Assembly: GCA_001599755.1 (NCBI GenBank)
Contig: BCHX01000002.1
Location: 4,942,330-5,006,329 of the forward strand
Length of the DNA: 64,000 bases
Direction: 5' to 3'
From: Gliomastix tumulicola
Taxonomy: Eukaryota; Ascomycota; Sordariomycetes; Hypocreales; Bionectriaceae
Shown in pieces: positions 11,501 through 22,442 of this stretch. The notes beneath the pieces are model-generated. The model worked only from the letters and a program-made list of their open reading frames with translations. It had not been told where the DNA came from and searched no databases. The translations under genes were made by a program, and so were the position numbers. Within the stretch, counting starts at the first letter, position 1, and each line of letters opens with the position of its first letter.

Positions 11501-13894
11501 ATGTCGTCCAAAGAGTACCCTACCCGTCCGGCGTTTACCGTCGATGTGGACGAGATCACGGGCTATGTCGATCCTTGGGTGGTGAGCCCAGGCGAGAAAG
11601 CCGATGTTAAGGTATAGTGAAATGAATCATAGCAACTAGATGTATCACTTCTTCTAACTACCGTGCCCCCTAGATTTCCTCTACGAAGCCGAACCTGAAG
11701 TACCGCCTGGTCCGCCTTATCCAGGGCCTCGACTACCCCAACGCCCCCGCGCCCCGCTCCGAGGTCATCGAGTCGGGACCCAAGGGAGAGTTCAAGGGAA
11801 GATTCCAGGCCGCTCACCCCGGGTCTTACGCTCGCGTGGATGGTTGGACTCGGGAACCTCTCCTCGCGAAGGCAGACGGGCTAGAGGTCAAGTTCCATGC
11901 TCAGCCTTGGATGCTTGATGCCCCTTACGTCCAGTCCATTCTCTCGACACTGGATGCTAAGACGTCATCGGGCTTCGCGGTTCTGCTCGACACCCACAAT
12001 AACCTGGTCATCTGGATTGGGACGGCCTCTGGTGTTGAGACCATCAAGCTGAAGGGCGAGTTCCGCGCTCAACGCTGGTTCTACACTCGCCTCTCGATCA
12101 CTGGGAAGACTGTGACGGTAAATGTTACTCACCTTCCGTCTGATAATGAACCCGCCCCGGCACCAATCAAGTTCCATACCAGCCTCGCCTCGGACCCCAA
12201 GCTCGACTCCAACGTACCGCTCTTGTTCGCCGCCTCGTACGCCAGCACACCGTCCACAGCCTCTGAGAAGCCGATTCACTTCTTTAATGGCCGGATAGAC
12301 TCGCCTTCCTTTGAGGCTCTTGGTCCCCGGCCCTGGACTGTGGCCAAGTACGATTTCTCCGTTGGCATTGATACAGACGAGATTTTTGACCTGTCCGGCT
12401 CCGGACTGGACGGTGTGCTCGTCAACGCACCAACACGAGCTGTCAGAGGCTACGATTATGATCACAAACTTATTGGTATTCCGTGGAAGCATGCCAAGTA
12501 TGGCTTCGGTGCCATCCACTTCCACGACGATGACCTCGATGACGCCGCATGGGAGACGGACTTCACTATCACGGTGCCTGAGAACCTGCGATCTGGTGCA
12601 TACGCCATCGAGGTGACAGACACCGAATCTGGGCTCAAGGACTCTGTTGTCTTCTATGTCCGTCCCAAGGAAGTCCGACCCCAGGCCAAGGTCGCCTTTG
12701 TCTTTTCCACCTTCACGTTCCTGGCCTACGCAAACGAGCACATGTACGATGAAACCAAGTCGACGCACATCTCCTTCCCCGAGGGTGTCCAGCTGGTGGC
12801 ATCAGACAACTACTACAAGATGGTTCGCCGTACGGATCTGGGTCTCGCCATCTACGATTTGCACAGCGACGGCTCCGGTGTCGTTTACAGCTCGTCTAAG
12901 CGACCAATCCTGAACATGAGACCGGACTATGTCCACTGGGGCTTCCAAAGGCCTCGTGAGTTCTCGGCTGATTTGGTTATGGTGGGCTTCCTGGAGAAGT
13001 TGCTCGGCGATGGATATGATGTTCTCACGGACCACGATCTTCACCTACGTGGACCGGGTGCTCTCGCAAGCTATGATGTGGTTATTTCTGGTTCTCATCC
13101 TGAATATCCGTCTATGGAGTCATTGGACGCCTATGAAGGATTCGTTCGCAACGGTGGTTCTCTGATTTATGCCGGCGGAAACGGCTTCTACGTAAGTCTT
13201 GTCGTTAATCATCAAGTGTTCCAGATATTCGACTAACTTTGAACAGTGGCGGTCTGTCACCGATCCAAAGCGCCCCCAGCGGATGGAAGTCCGGAGAGCA
13301 GACGTCGGTGCCCGCACCCACGAGCTCCCGTCTGGCGAGCGCTACCATGCCCTAAACGGACAGCTCGGCGGTCTGTGGCGCTCCCTCGGCCGAGCACCCA
13401 ACTTGCTCTGGGGCATCGGCAGCTGCGCATCCGGCAAGGGCGACGGCCGTCCCTTCATCCCTACGGAGGAGGCGCTTGAAGACCCGTCTCTGGCCTGGTT
13501 TTGGAAGGGCCTAAACGAGGAGTCCAAAAAGCTCCTTGGTACCAAGGGCCTTGCTGGCGGCGCCAGCGGAGACGAACTAGACAGACTGGACGTGAGCATT
13601 GGGAGCCCTCACAACGCCATCCTGCTTGCACGCAGCGAGCGTCACGACGATCATTTCATGCTGTTCAACGAGGAGCTGATCTTCCCCATGATTGGCACTC
13701 TGGGCTCTACCTCTCCGTTGGTGAGGAGTGACATGGTGTACTACGAAACTAATGGCGGAGGTGCGGTCTTCAGTGTCGGCAGTATCAACTGGAACAACAG
13801 CCTGGTGTGGAATAACTATCAGAACGATATCGCCCAGGTCACCGAGAATGTCATCCGCGAGTTCCTCGCGCGGGGTGTAAAGAGTCGAGCTTAG
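11501..13894 (+). CDS. N,N-dimethylformamidase large (beta) subunit homologue
   Basis: Exons 11501-11611, 11674-13191 and 13247-13894 encode 758 aa, very near the length of the bacterial DMFase large subunit. That enzyme is an iron amidohydrolase that splits N,N-dimethylformamide into dimethylamine and formate. The middle of the protein shows the family's lectin-like domain; the C-terminal half has the catalytic-domain landmarks MRPDY, a DVLTDHDLHL stretch, SGSHPEYPS and a GGSLIYAGGNGFYW segment. The HxE pair (His512, Glu514) corresponds, from memory of the Paracoccus enzyme's Tyr-Tyr-Glu iron site, to the second-shell His and the iron-binding Glu; Tyr389 and Tyr431 are candidates for the two Tyr ligands. 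No signal peptide. The small subunit found in bacteria is not encoded nearby. The two introns argue for an established fungal gene. The real substrate could be another formamide or amide. Confidence 0.88.
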
Positions 13895-15142
13895 GCTTGA
13901 ATGGCGCGTTCTTGAGCAGAACTTCGACTACTGCAACGTATATAAAAGATAGAATCTTGTATAATGAGTGCCCAAACCCATTCATGCCTCGTTCATGCCA
14001 AGTGCCGAACAAAGATTATGTCTACAGAGCCTATCAGGTGAATTTGTCCAAAGCGTTTTGCGTTCCCAATATCCGCACCGATACAGTCTCGTTGCGCTGA
14101 ACTCATAGCCAAAGACAGCTAAAATCATTAATCCCCCAACAAGAAAAAAAAAGTGAATCTTTCACTTCATGCTTTCCTATCCAGATCATATCTCTTGATG
14201 ATCCCCTTGAGGAAGGCTTGTCACACGTGTCATTCACACTATGGCTTGCCGATGATCTCGTGCACAAGCATCTATGGTCCTTGGGAAGGCGCCCGGGCTG
14301 AGTCAAAGCGCCCCTGTACTTAATCAGCCGAGATATTGCGCTAGTTTCTGAGACAAGATCAAGCGGGTTGAATCCATATTTAGCTCATCTTCGAGATCCA
14401 AGACGTAACGTCGTCATTTCACGCGGCTGGAGCTTTTAATTGGGACACTATCAACCCTTTTTTAACACAAGCCACCTCATCGTGAGTCTCAATCGCTTGG
14501 TCAACATCCCCTTATGCCTTTCGCCATTGCAGATTATTGAGCCCCCGTTCTTGAGCGAGCTTCCGGCAGAAAATTCGGCACTTCCTCTGGCATTTACCTC
14601 AACAAGGGCCGTGGCAAAACCAAGCATCCTCAATGGCTCGGTTATCAGATCTGATCTTTCATCGTCACGAGCAGTGCCATCTGATTTTAAAACAATGATA
14701 CGTCGAGTCTTGGTCCTCGATCCCGTAGGACTAACGGATCGCACGGCTCCGAGGAGGCGCTCACTAGCCTGGCTTGGGTGAACCTCGCGAATCAAATTTC
14801 GCAAACACTCCTCGATCCCCGGCTGAAAGGCCTATTCTTCGTCTTGTGCCCTGATCTAGAATCATATAGACCAAAGTGCGATTGGTGCGCGTATACAGTC
14901 AGCAAGAAATCGCCAAGAAAAATTGGGGGAATCGTGGTACGGGGGTAAGGACGCGGAGGCAGAATCCCCGGAATCTTTTGAGCGCCTTCTCCACGATAGC
15001 TTCCTTTCAGGGTCCGGGGTGACAGCAAGTGGTTGGAATGCCTTATGATACTGTGAACTACTTAAGGGATCGCCATCGCTGCTTCCTAGACCAGTATTTG
15101 TTATGCTAATCACCACCGTTACCGATCTTAGATTCACTCACT
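13895..15142. other. Intergenic, 1248 bp
   Basis: This holds the 3' flank of the formamidase gene and the upstream region of the GH62 gene. No open frame in it shows coding bias. No repeat recognised. Confidence 0.4.
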
Positions 15143-16285
15143 ATGAAGTTCCAACTGGCATCTGTGGCCGCCGGGCTGTCGGCCTTGATCACCGCCGTCT
15201 ATGGCCAGTGCGATCTCCCGTCGAGCTACCGCTGGTCCTCAAGCGGCGTCCTCACTGACCCCAAGAACGGCTGGGCCTCCCTCAAGGACTTCACCATTGC
15301 TCCCTACAACGGCCAGCACCTGGTCTATGCCACCAAGGTTGAGAATGGCAACTGGGGCTCCATGGCCTTTGGTCTCTTCAGCGACTTCAGCAGCATGAGC
15401 TCCGTCGCCCAGAACGGCATGAGCTCGTCCACCGTCGCTCCCACGCTCTTCTACTTCGCCCCCAAGAGCGTCTGGATCCTGGCCTACCAATGGGGCTCCT
15501 GGCCGTTCATCTACCGGACGTCCACCAACCCGACCAACCAGAACGGCTGGTCTGCGCCCCAGGCCCTGTTCACCGGCTCCATCACCGGATCGTCGACCGG
15601 CCCGATCGACCAGACGCTGATCGGCGACGGGACCAACATGTATCTCTTCTTCACCGGTGACAACGGCAAGGTCTACCGTGCCAGCATGCCTATCGGCAAC
15701 TTCCCGGGCAGCTTCGGCTCCAACTACGTCACCGTCCTGAGCGACACCACCAACAACCTCTTCGAGGCCGTCCAGGTGTACAAGCTCAAGGGCCTCCAGA
15801 AGTACCTCATGATCGTCGAGGCCATCGGCGCCAACGGCCGCTACTTCCGCTCCTTCACTGCTTCTAGTCTTGGTGGCAGCTGGACCGTCCAGGCCGGCTC
15901 CGAGGGCAGCCCGTTCGCCGGCAAGGCCAACAGCGGCGCCACGTGGACCAACGACATCAGCCACGGCGAGCTCGTACGCTCCTCGGGCGACCAGACCTTC
16001 GAGGTCGACGCCTGCAACCTGCGCCTGCTGTACCAGGGCCGCAACCCCAGCTCCGGCGGCGACTACACCCTCCTGCCGTACCGCCCGGGTCTGCTGACGC
16101 TGCAGAACCCCAACGGTAACCCGCAGCCCGTGACGACGACGACGCGCACCACCAGCTCGCCTCAGCCAACGGGGGCTTGTGCGCCGCTTTATGGTCAGTG
16201 CGGTGGAAGTGGGTGGACTGGTCCTACGTGCTGCGCGAGCGGTACCTGCAAGGTTGGCAACGAGTGGTACTCTCAGTGCACTTAG
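15143..16285 (+). CDS. GH62 alpha-L-arabinofuranosidase with C-terminal CBM1
   Basis: This intronless 380-aa secreted enzyme removes arabinose side chains from arabinoxylan outside the cell. Residues 1-21 are a signal peptide ending near AVYGQ. The GH62 five-bladed domain follows (about 25-325), with family landmarks: the CDLPSSYRWSSSGVL opening, the base-containing LKDFTIAPY, STGPIDQTLIGDG, and the acid-containing NLFEAVQVYKL. A Thr/Ser/Pro linker (~326-345) leads to a complete CBM1 with YGQCGGSGWTGPTCC and the closing EWYSQC. All expected Cys and aromatic residues of the module are present, so cellulose binding should work. It points, with the AA9 gene at 47 kb, to plant cell wall degradation. 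Control is likely by carbon source, but no sites were verified. Confidence 0.96.
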   Translation: MKFQLASVAAGLSALITAVYGQCDLPSSYRWSSSGVLTDPKNGWASLKDFTIAPYNGQHLVYATKVENGNWGSMAFGLFSDFSSMSSVAQNGMSSSTVAPTLFYFAPKSVWILAYQWGSWPFIYRTSTNPTNQNGWSAPQALFTGSITGSSTGPIDQTLIGDGTNMYLFFTGDNGKVYRASMPIGNFPGSFGSNYVTVLSDTTNNLFEAVQVYKLKGLQKYLMIVEAIGANGRYFRSFTASSLGGSWTVQAGSEGSPFAGKANSGATWTNDISHGELVRSSGDQTFEVDACNLRLLYQGRNPSSGGDYTLLPYRPGLLTLQNPNGNPQPVTTTTRTTSSPQPTGACAPLYGQCGGSGWTGPTCCASGTCKVGNEWYSQCT

Positions 16286-16439
16286 GAAGATACTTATCCA
16301 TTAGCCACTGTGGAAAATGGCAATCTTTGTATCCATGCCTAGTATGATTCGTGAAGTTGTCTGAGTTCCACCGTGACAATGTGTAAGAACGTCATGCGTG
16401 CTACCGTCCCTTAGTTTGGCTCTAGTCATGCTCTGTGTT

Positions 16440-19437
16440 CTATGCAAACCTGCCAATCGTCTGAAAAAACTTCCTCGCCAGCCCCCAAGCGCTCAGACTC
16501 GACAGCGCATCCAGGGCAGCCTGCTTCACCTTCTCAAAACTCCTCCGATCACAGAGATTACCAACATCCCCAAACGACACCGGACCTCCGAACTGTATCC
16601 AGCGGTTAATCCTCGACGATGCTTCCGCATCCCGTAGCCACTGTATCCCGTCCAACCTCACCGCCGCTGTAGCACTATGCGTCGTAGTATCATAGTCTGT
16701 GAACGGCGCGAACCTCACATAGGCTACAAGGAAGGCGTAGCCCGTGAAGACGCTGAGAGTCTCGCAGGGCGTGCTGATGGTACTGTCTCGCGCGATGGCG
16801 GCGATAACGGCCGCGTGGAAAGCGAGACGGCGCGTATCGGACGGGTTGTTTCGGAAAATGTGACGGAGGCGGTCTCGAGCGGCCTCGGAGGGTGGGCGAC
16901 CATGCTTGGCTGCGTCGAGGCCGGAGTTGCGGAAGATGGTGATTATGAGATTCATTGTCTCGTCGCCTGAGTTGATGAGATGCGAACGGTGGCAGATGAG
17001 GCTGAGAACACTGGAAGGTCGTGGTAAGTCAACTGGATATCCAATATGAGAGTGAAAGGGATCACCTACTTCATATTGACCACATCGGCAGTACAGGTGG
17101 GCTTGCCGAGGGAAGCCTCCAACGAGGACAGCCCGGACAGAAGACTCTGTCTCGTCTCTTGATAAGCCTGTGTCATAGACTGCATCCCGAGAACACCAGG
17201 AGCCGACACGTCCTGCACTTCCTTCAAGTCGTACAGGACGCTCCCAATCGCCACGCCACAGAGCCTCAGTGCCCAGGCCGGCGCCGGATACGCCGTCTTG
17301 CCGTGAGAAATTATCTCCCTGAGCGTCGGATAGAAAGGAAGCCCGGCTGGTGAACTGGTCGCAAAGGGCACGAGTGCCGCCCAGGCCCGAGAAGAGTGTG
17401 CTTCCCACACGTTCTCACTGCACGGCAAACGAGACGGAAGCTCGGCGATGCGGAATGCAGCCTTCTTGGATGTCATCGTCGACACGGTGCAGTCAAACTC
17501 GAACACGGTCCAGGCCATCCTCTTGGCTGCCTCCTTATCCTTCCATGCGATCCAAGTCTCCTCGAGCTCGTCGCTGCTCATGGACTTGAGTTTCTGAACG
17601 TCGACCCCGAGGGGATCAGGATTCGAGTTGATGCTGCTCTCGGACGAAAGGAGACCCAAGCCGCGGAGGCTGGTGACGAGGAGACCGCGGGAAGCGTCGG
17701 CGATCTCGTAGAGGCGTCTGTTGCCGGTGCCGAGAGCGTAGATCTGGTGGAGGCAGGATGCCATGATGTATGCCGTGCTTCTGAATGCAGAGCTATCCTG
17801 CTGGCCCTGGATCATACCTAGTATCAGTTCACGCTGCACCGTGAAGAAGTTGGGGATATCTCACCGTCCAGAACAGCGCTCGCTGCGTGATCTCGGCAAA
17901 CAGCGCTGAAACCTCGGTCGACCCCTCTGCCGTCGAATATGTAGCACCCAAGCATGCCATGGCAGCAATCAGCGGCGTCGCGCATTTCTCTATCCTCCAC
18001 GTCGGCACGTGTATAATGGGAAACACGTCGTGGAACTCGGCAAAATACAGACGCGTGAACTTGCCGAGGAACGCGACGGCCGGCATCGCGTCCAGCGCTG
18101 GCGTGTCGTTGAGCGAGGGGATCTGTGGCACCGAGAGCACGTTGATGAGATCGCCGAGAATCGTCTTCTGGATGGTCGGCCTGGAGGCAACGGTCTGTTC
18201 AAGGATCTGCTTGAGTGGAGGGAGCTCTATCCTTCGAAATCCCTTGTTGGATGTGTAGTCAAAGGGCCAGGTTTCATTTCCACCACGGTCCAGCACGCCG
18301 GGCCAGTTCTGCGAGTTATCCGTTTCTTTTTGAGTGTTACTCGCGAAAGAACTTATTGGAGCATTGTTGTTGCTGTTGTCTTCGTTGTTGTAGTTCCTGG
18401 GAGAAGACGAAATGTTTTCAGCTTCTGCTACTCCCTGGGTGACAGTCGGAGCCATCTCAGGCTGGCCTTGATCGGCTCCAGAAAAGGGCTGCATGTTGCA
18501 TGGACTAGGCCCTTCCGGGTCCGTGTCGCCTCCGAGGAGTGTATCCCACCCGTACAAGTCAAGCGCGAAGGGATCCAAGGGAAAGGGGAAGAGACACGGA
18601 TCCATCTCGACGTCCACATCTGGATGATCGAGAGGGTGACTGCCGGTCTGCAACGCGTCTGACTCGTGATGCATAGGTACACCCGCTGGAAAGGAGTGTT
18701 GGAGAATTCCATCTTGCGACTGCATGGGAGATCTGGCAAAGATAGAATCCCTGTTACTCTCCTCGTAACTCGCCTCCATGCTCACCGACATTGTCGTGTC
18801 AGACTGCATATCTGTTGCCGATCCCGTCATTTCCTTATGCGTGGGCATCAAGTCACCATAGGCATTGGCCGCCTCGGCCAGATCATCCAGACTCCCAAGG
18901 TTCCCGTCACTGAGGCCATAGTCTGTGCCTGCTGCGGTTGACCTGCGCCCCGGTGCCGCCGGTCCTGTGCTGTAGATGCATTGATCAGGATCGTTTCTAC
19001 AGGTACTGCAGGGCAGCTCCCTGGAACATTTCAATTTCTGTCTTATGCATCGCTGGCAGGATTTGGCACGGCTACCAGTGCGGGAGTTTCGACATGGATC
19101 GTGGACGCTTCGCTCGTGCCGCTGGAAGACGTCTTTTCTCGAGAATGACCGGTTACACGGCGGGCAGTAGTAGCTTTTGGATGTGCTTCTGCAAGACGAG
19201 TTTTTGTCAGCGACAAGTATTGCAAAGACGCAAGGCTGCACGTACGCGGAGTGACGCTGGAGATGGCGCTGGAGATGCGCAGGGCGTGAGAGTCTGGCGC
19301 CGCAGATATTGCAAGTGCACGACCGTCGCTGATCTTCCGAGTGAGACTGGAGATGAGTCAGCTGCAGTTGAGCTATTGCCATGGGAAAGCAGGCGACATA
19401 CCGAGGAAGCAAAATCAGACTCTGGAGAGGAGCCCAT
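16440..19437 (-). CDS. Transcription factor with two C2H2 fingers plus a Zn2Cys6 cluster and Fungal_trans domain
   Basis: Five exons (19437-19402, 19346-19246, 19188-17865, 17806-17070, 17010-16440) give 922 aa. The first exon codes for only 12 residues. Residues ~17-40 form finger 1 (CNICGARLSRPAHLQRH), followed by finger 2 (CPPCNRSFSRKDVFQRH), then a binuclear zinc cluster with the exact spacing CxxCx6Cx5CxxCx6C (KSCQRCIRQKLKC onward). The middle is acidic and Ser/Asn-rich; the second half holds the Fungal_trans region (LYFAEFHDVFPIIHVPTW). This double architecture occurs in a limited set of filamentous-fungal regulators. It acts in the nucleus. Its 3' end faces the GH62 gene 154 bp away. 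Whether it controls the neighbouring catabolic genes is unknown. Intron 2 falls between the two fingers, and all phases close. Confidence 0.9.
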
Positions 19438-20039
19438 CACGACGGCACGCCTCTGCGTCGATGCCTGGCAGCCGCACAGGATGCACTGGTCAAAGGCTAT
19501 GGCTAGAACTGATGAAGAGTCAATGCAAGTTGAGCAAGGTCGGAGTACAATCGTCAGGCAGTCGGGTTCGCGAAAGATGCCCGCAGTCTGTCAGGGGGAA
19601 ACGCGGGGGAACGGGGGAAAGCCAACATGATGCCCTCGAAGACTCAGAGGGACGAGTCGTGATATGTGGGGAAGCTTTAACTTGTTCTAGCATAAACCTG
19701 GGGAAGTGTCAGTCAATGCGTGTCCTCGGACTTTTCGGCGGGGNGATAATGGTTGGAGACTTGGAGTCAGACCATTTGGAGAAGGCGGGATGGTCGAGTA
19801 CACGCTCTGGGTAGAAGTAAGAATAGCTTGTCAAAGATGTTTCATTGTCTTACAGCCAAGACAAATCGAAAATTTAGAGTGTTCTAGAATACGAACGGCC
19901 CTGGCTTGTACAGCTTTGCCAATTCTCGGCCTCCAAAGGGTAGAATGATGATTAGCATTAATATGATATGTCTTTACTCAGATGGATGTTTAAATGCACC
20001 CTGTATTGACCATGTCGAGGTATAGATATATATACAGCT
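19438..20039. other. Intergenic, 602 bp, with one ambiguous base
   Basis: This lies upstream of the zinc-finger gene and downstream of the next SDR. It contains the only n in the window, at 19744. No gene is seen. Confidence 0.45.
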
Positions 20040-20924
20040 TTAGATAGTCCTGCCGCCATCCACATTGAGGTTCACGCCTGTCAAGAAGGAAGCTTCGTCG
20101 CTGGCAAGGAAGAGCGCAGCGTTGGCAACGTCGACCGTCTCAGTGAGGCGCCCCAGAGGGACGTTACCCAGAAACTTCTGGCGGTTGTCGGGTGTGTCTG
20201 GAACGCCTGCAAAGCTCTCGAATCTAAGTGAGAGGATCTCAGTTAGCATTTGTAGGGCAGGTAATTGTTTCAACCGTGGTACTTACAGGCCAGTCCCGCA
20301 CAGGAGAGGGCAGATGCTGTTCACCCTAATCTGGTGAGGACCAAACTCTAGGGCAAGACCTTGTGTAGCCTACAGAAAGCAGACGGTTTAGCATTGGTGG
20401 GCGCAGATGACAGTCGGCCTTGACCTTACATTTGACACGGCGCCTTTGCTCGCGTTGTACCACACCAGTCCCTGTCTCGGCCGCGACGCACCACAGCTGC
20501 TGATGTTGACCATGATGCCCCCTTTTCTCTCCACGAAGCTCGGAAAGATGGCGGCAACGCTGTGGAAGATACCCAACACGTTGACGTCGAAGCACTTTGC
20601 GTAATCAGCCTCAGTGACCTCCAGCGTCGGCTTGTTCTTGTAGCTCGTGCCCGCGTTGTTGACAACGATATCGAGGGGTCCGAATTTAGACTCAGCCGTC
20701 GCAAGGGCTGCGTCCCAGTCGGCTCGCTTCGTGACGTTCATCTGTTGGAGGATCACGGTCGAGGGGTAAGACTCGACGAGCTTGGAGGCACCGGCCGTGT
20801 TGAGGTCGCCAACGACGACCTTGCAGCCTTCACGGGCGTAGACCTCGGCGATCGAGAGGCCAAAGCCTGAGGCGCCGCCAGTGACGATGGCAACCTTGCC
20901 GGCTAGTCTTCCTCGGGTGGACAT
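20040..20924 (-). CDS. Classical SDR, 3-oxoacyl-ACP reductase-like
   Basis: Exons 20924-20430, 20369-20287 and 20223-20040 give 253 aa, the usual length for a classical SDR. TGGASGFG is the cofactor glycine motif, VVNNAG the structural motif, and YNASK holds the catalytic Tyr and Lys, with Ser in NISSCGAS. The end FLTGVNLNVDGGRTI is typical of FabG-like enzymes. An Asp after beta-2 (VVGDLN) suggests NAD(H) preference, by family rule. It lies 604 bp upstream of a Dabb-domain gene on the same strand. Substrate unknown. Confidence 0.93.
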
Positions 20925-21528
20925 GCTGAATCTGATGATGATCTGGAGTATGAGGCACTGAAAGGGATGTTGGGCCAGGTCTTGCTGTTTTGGGGGAGTA
21001 TCTCCTTGGGCTGCCAGGGCTTACGAAGGACGTGACACGGACCTTTAATGTATTGCAGCTTAGCTTTGGATTATTCCTGAAATCATTGCAATGTCTCCCT
21101 CCCCGCAATCGTCGGCAAATCACACCTCCTTTGGAGCCGCTCCTCCTCACATTCGTAGTGATCAGTGCAAACCCGAACGCGGGGGCAGGTACGGGGTTGC
21201 GCTTCCAGCTCTAGCCCCGTGGGCAGTTGAAAGAGGGGACTCTCACCCCGCTGCCAATTCCGATGGGCTGACTCGTCAGGCTTCAATTGAGACCTGGACT
21301 CCGTGGCAATGACAATAAGCACCCCACCGCAGACTCCGAATAGGTCAGGAGACTTCGGTTGCTATTCCTAACTAGTGCCCTAAGAAGCGTGGGTATATGG
21401 CATGAGAAGGAGTTAATACCCCGCCTCCAAGTCCGGTATCCTTGCGCTCTCCATAGCGATTTCAGACGTTTCATTCCTGGCTCCAATATCTGCTTTCCCC
21501 TTACTTCCATTATTTCAGATTACCCTAT
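20925..21528. other. Intergenic, 604 bp, upstream of the SDR
   Basis: This is the promoter region of the minus-strand SDR and the 3' flank of the Dabb gene. No clear element was recognised. Confidence 0.4.
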
Positions 21529-21974
21529 TTACAGAACCATGTCATACGCCAAGGTATCAGCACAAAGAGGTAATCGGAGCTTGTGAACCCTGCCCCAGAA
21601 ACGCGCGGTTAGTATCTCCGTAGCCAAGCTTGCTGGTTCGTCAGTAATATCTTACACTTGGTGAGCTGGGTGGTCAGCATAAGCAAGCACCTGCTCTTCC
21701 GTATCCAACACGGTGAACAGGCCCATGTCAAAGCCCTGTGCTCGGTGGGCGGTGCTGGCTAGAGGAGGGCCCAACTCAAAACTCTTGAGGCCAGGGATGG
21801 CGCCAACCATGGCCTCCCCCGCAGCACGAAGCTCTGCAATCTGAGCGCTGGTAACACCAGGCTTAAGCTTGAATAGAACTAAAGAGAAAGGGTACGTCAG
21901 CGCCGTCGTCTCGTCTCGAAATAGACGAATGTTGGCTGGCGGGACGGTCAAGTACCTATGTGGTAGATGGGCAT
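21529..21974 (-). CDS. Stress-responsive A/B barrel (Dabb) domain protein
   Basis: Three exons (21974-21956, 21878-21656, 21589-21529) give exactly 100 aa. The first exon is only 19 nt and supplies MPIYHI; joined to exon 2 it rebuilds the classic Dabb opening MPIYHIVLFKLKPGV. The body contains GLKSFELGPP and GFDMGLFTVLD, and ends with ADHPAHQVVHKLRLPL, all typical of this small dimeric ferredoxin-like barrel. Family members include plant stress proteins, fungal proteins of unknown role and some polyketide cyclases, so the fold is known but the activity is not. Without the micro-exon the gene would look like an unrelated, poorly started frame. Confidence 0.9.
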
Positions 21975-22442
21975 TTTGCTGGGTGGAACGGGTCTGTGGT
22001 TGTCTGGGGGTGTTCTTTGAACGGAAGGAATCCTAAGATCAATTATCTAAGAAAGGGAAAGAAAGAGGTTACAATTCAGGGACCGGAGGAGGTACATAAA
22101 GCAGTCGGGCAATCAATCACCCGTTCGGAGGGAGCTGTACGTGGTCCGCTTATCCTCGGCGAAATCGCCGTGGGTTTATTCGGTTTGTTCGGTTTATTCT
22201 GGAGTCCCACGGAGCATCACATCGGCTTCACATGTTTAATCGCACATTATACGCCTTACTTCTTTCTTATTACTTTAGTAATGTCACCGTAAAGCAGTTA
22301 TTTAGAGAAGCTATTCTACAAAAGACTATGTCCCGTTATCGGTTTCTCGTCCTTCCTGCTGCTTGAGATTGACGTAACCATTTCCTTGTCCTACGACTCA
22401 GCAGCTTGGGCCATAGTGACATTTCGCCTTCCTCGGAAGGAA
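21975..22442. other. Intergenic, 468 bp
   Basis: This lies between the Dabb start and the 3' end of the Dal5-like transporter. A short TTCGGTTT-like direct repeat lies near 22178-22198. Nothing else is seen. Confidence 0.4.

Noticed and set aside
15239..15964. Long minus-strand frame opposite the GH62 gene
   Set aside because: The plus strand encodes an unmistakable secreted enzyme; the antisense text is repetitive Gly/Ala/Val shadow.
20326..20380. Apparent frameshift in the second exon of the SDR
   Set aside because: On recheck the bases read straight through and all three exons close in phase.
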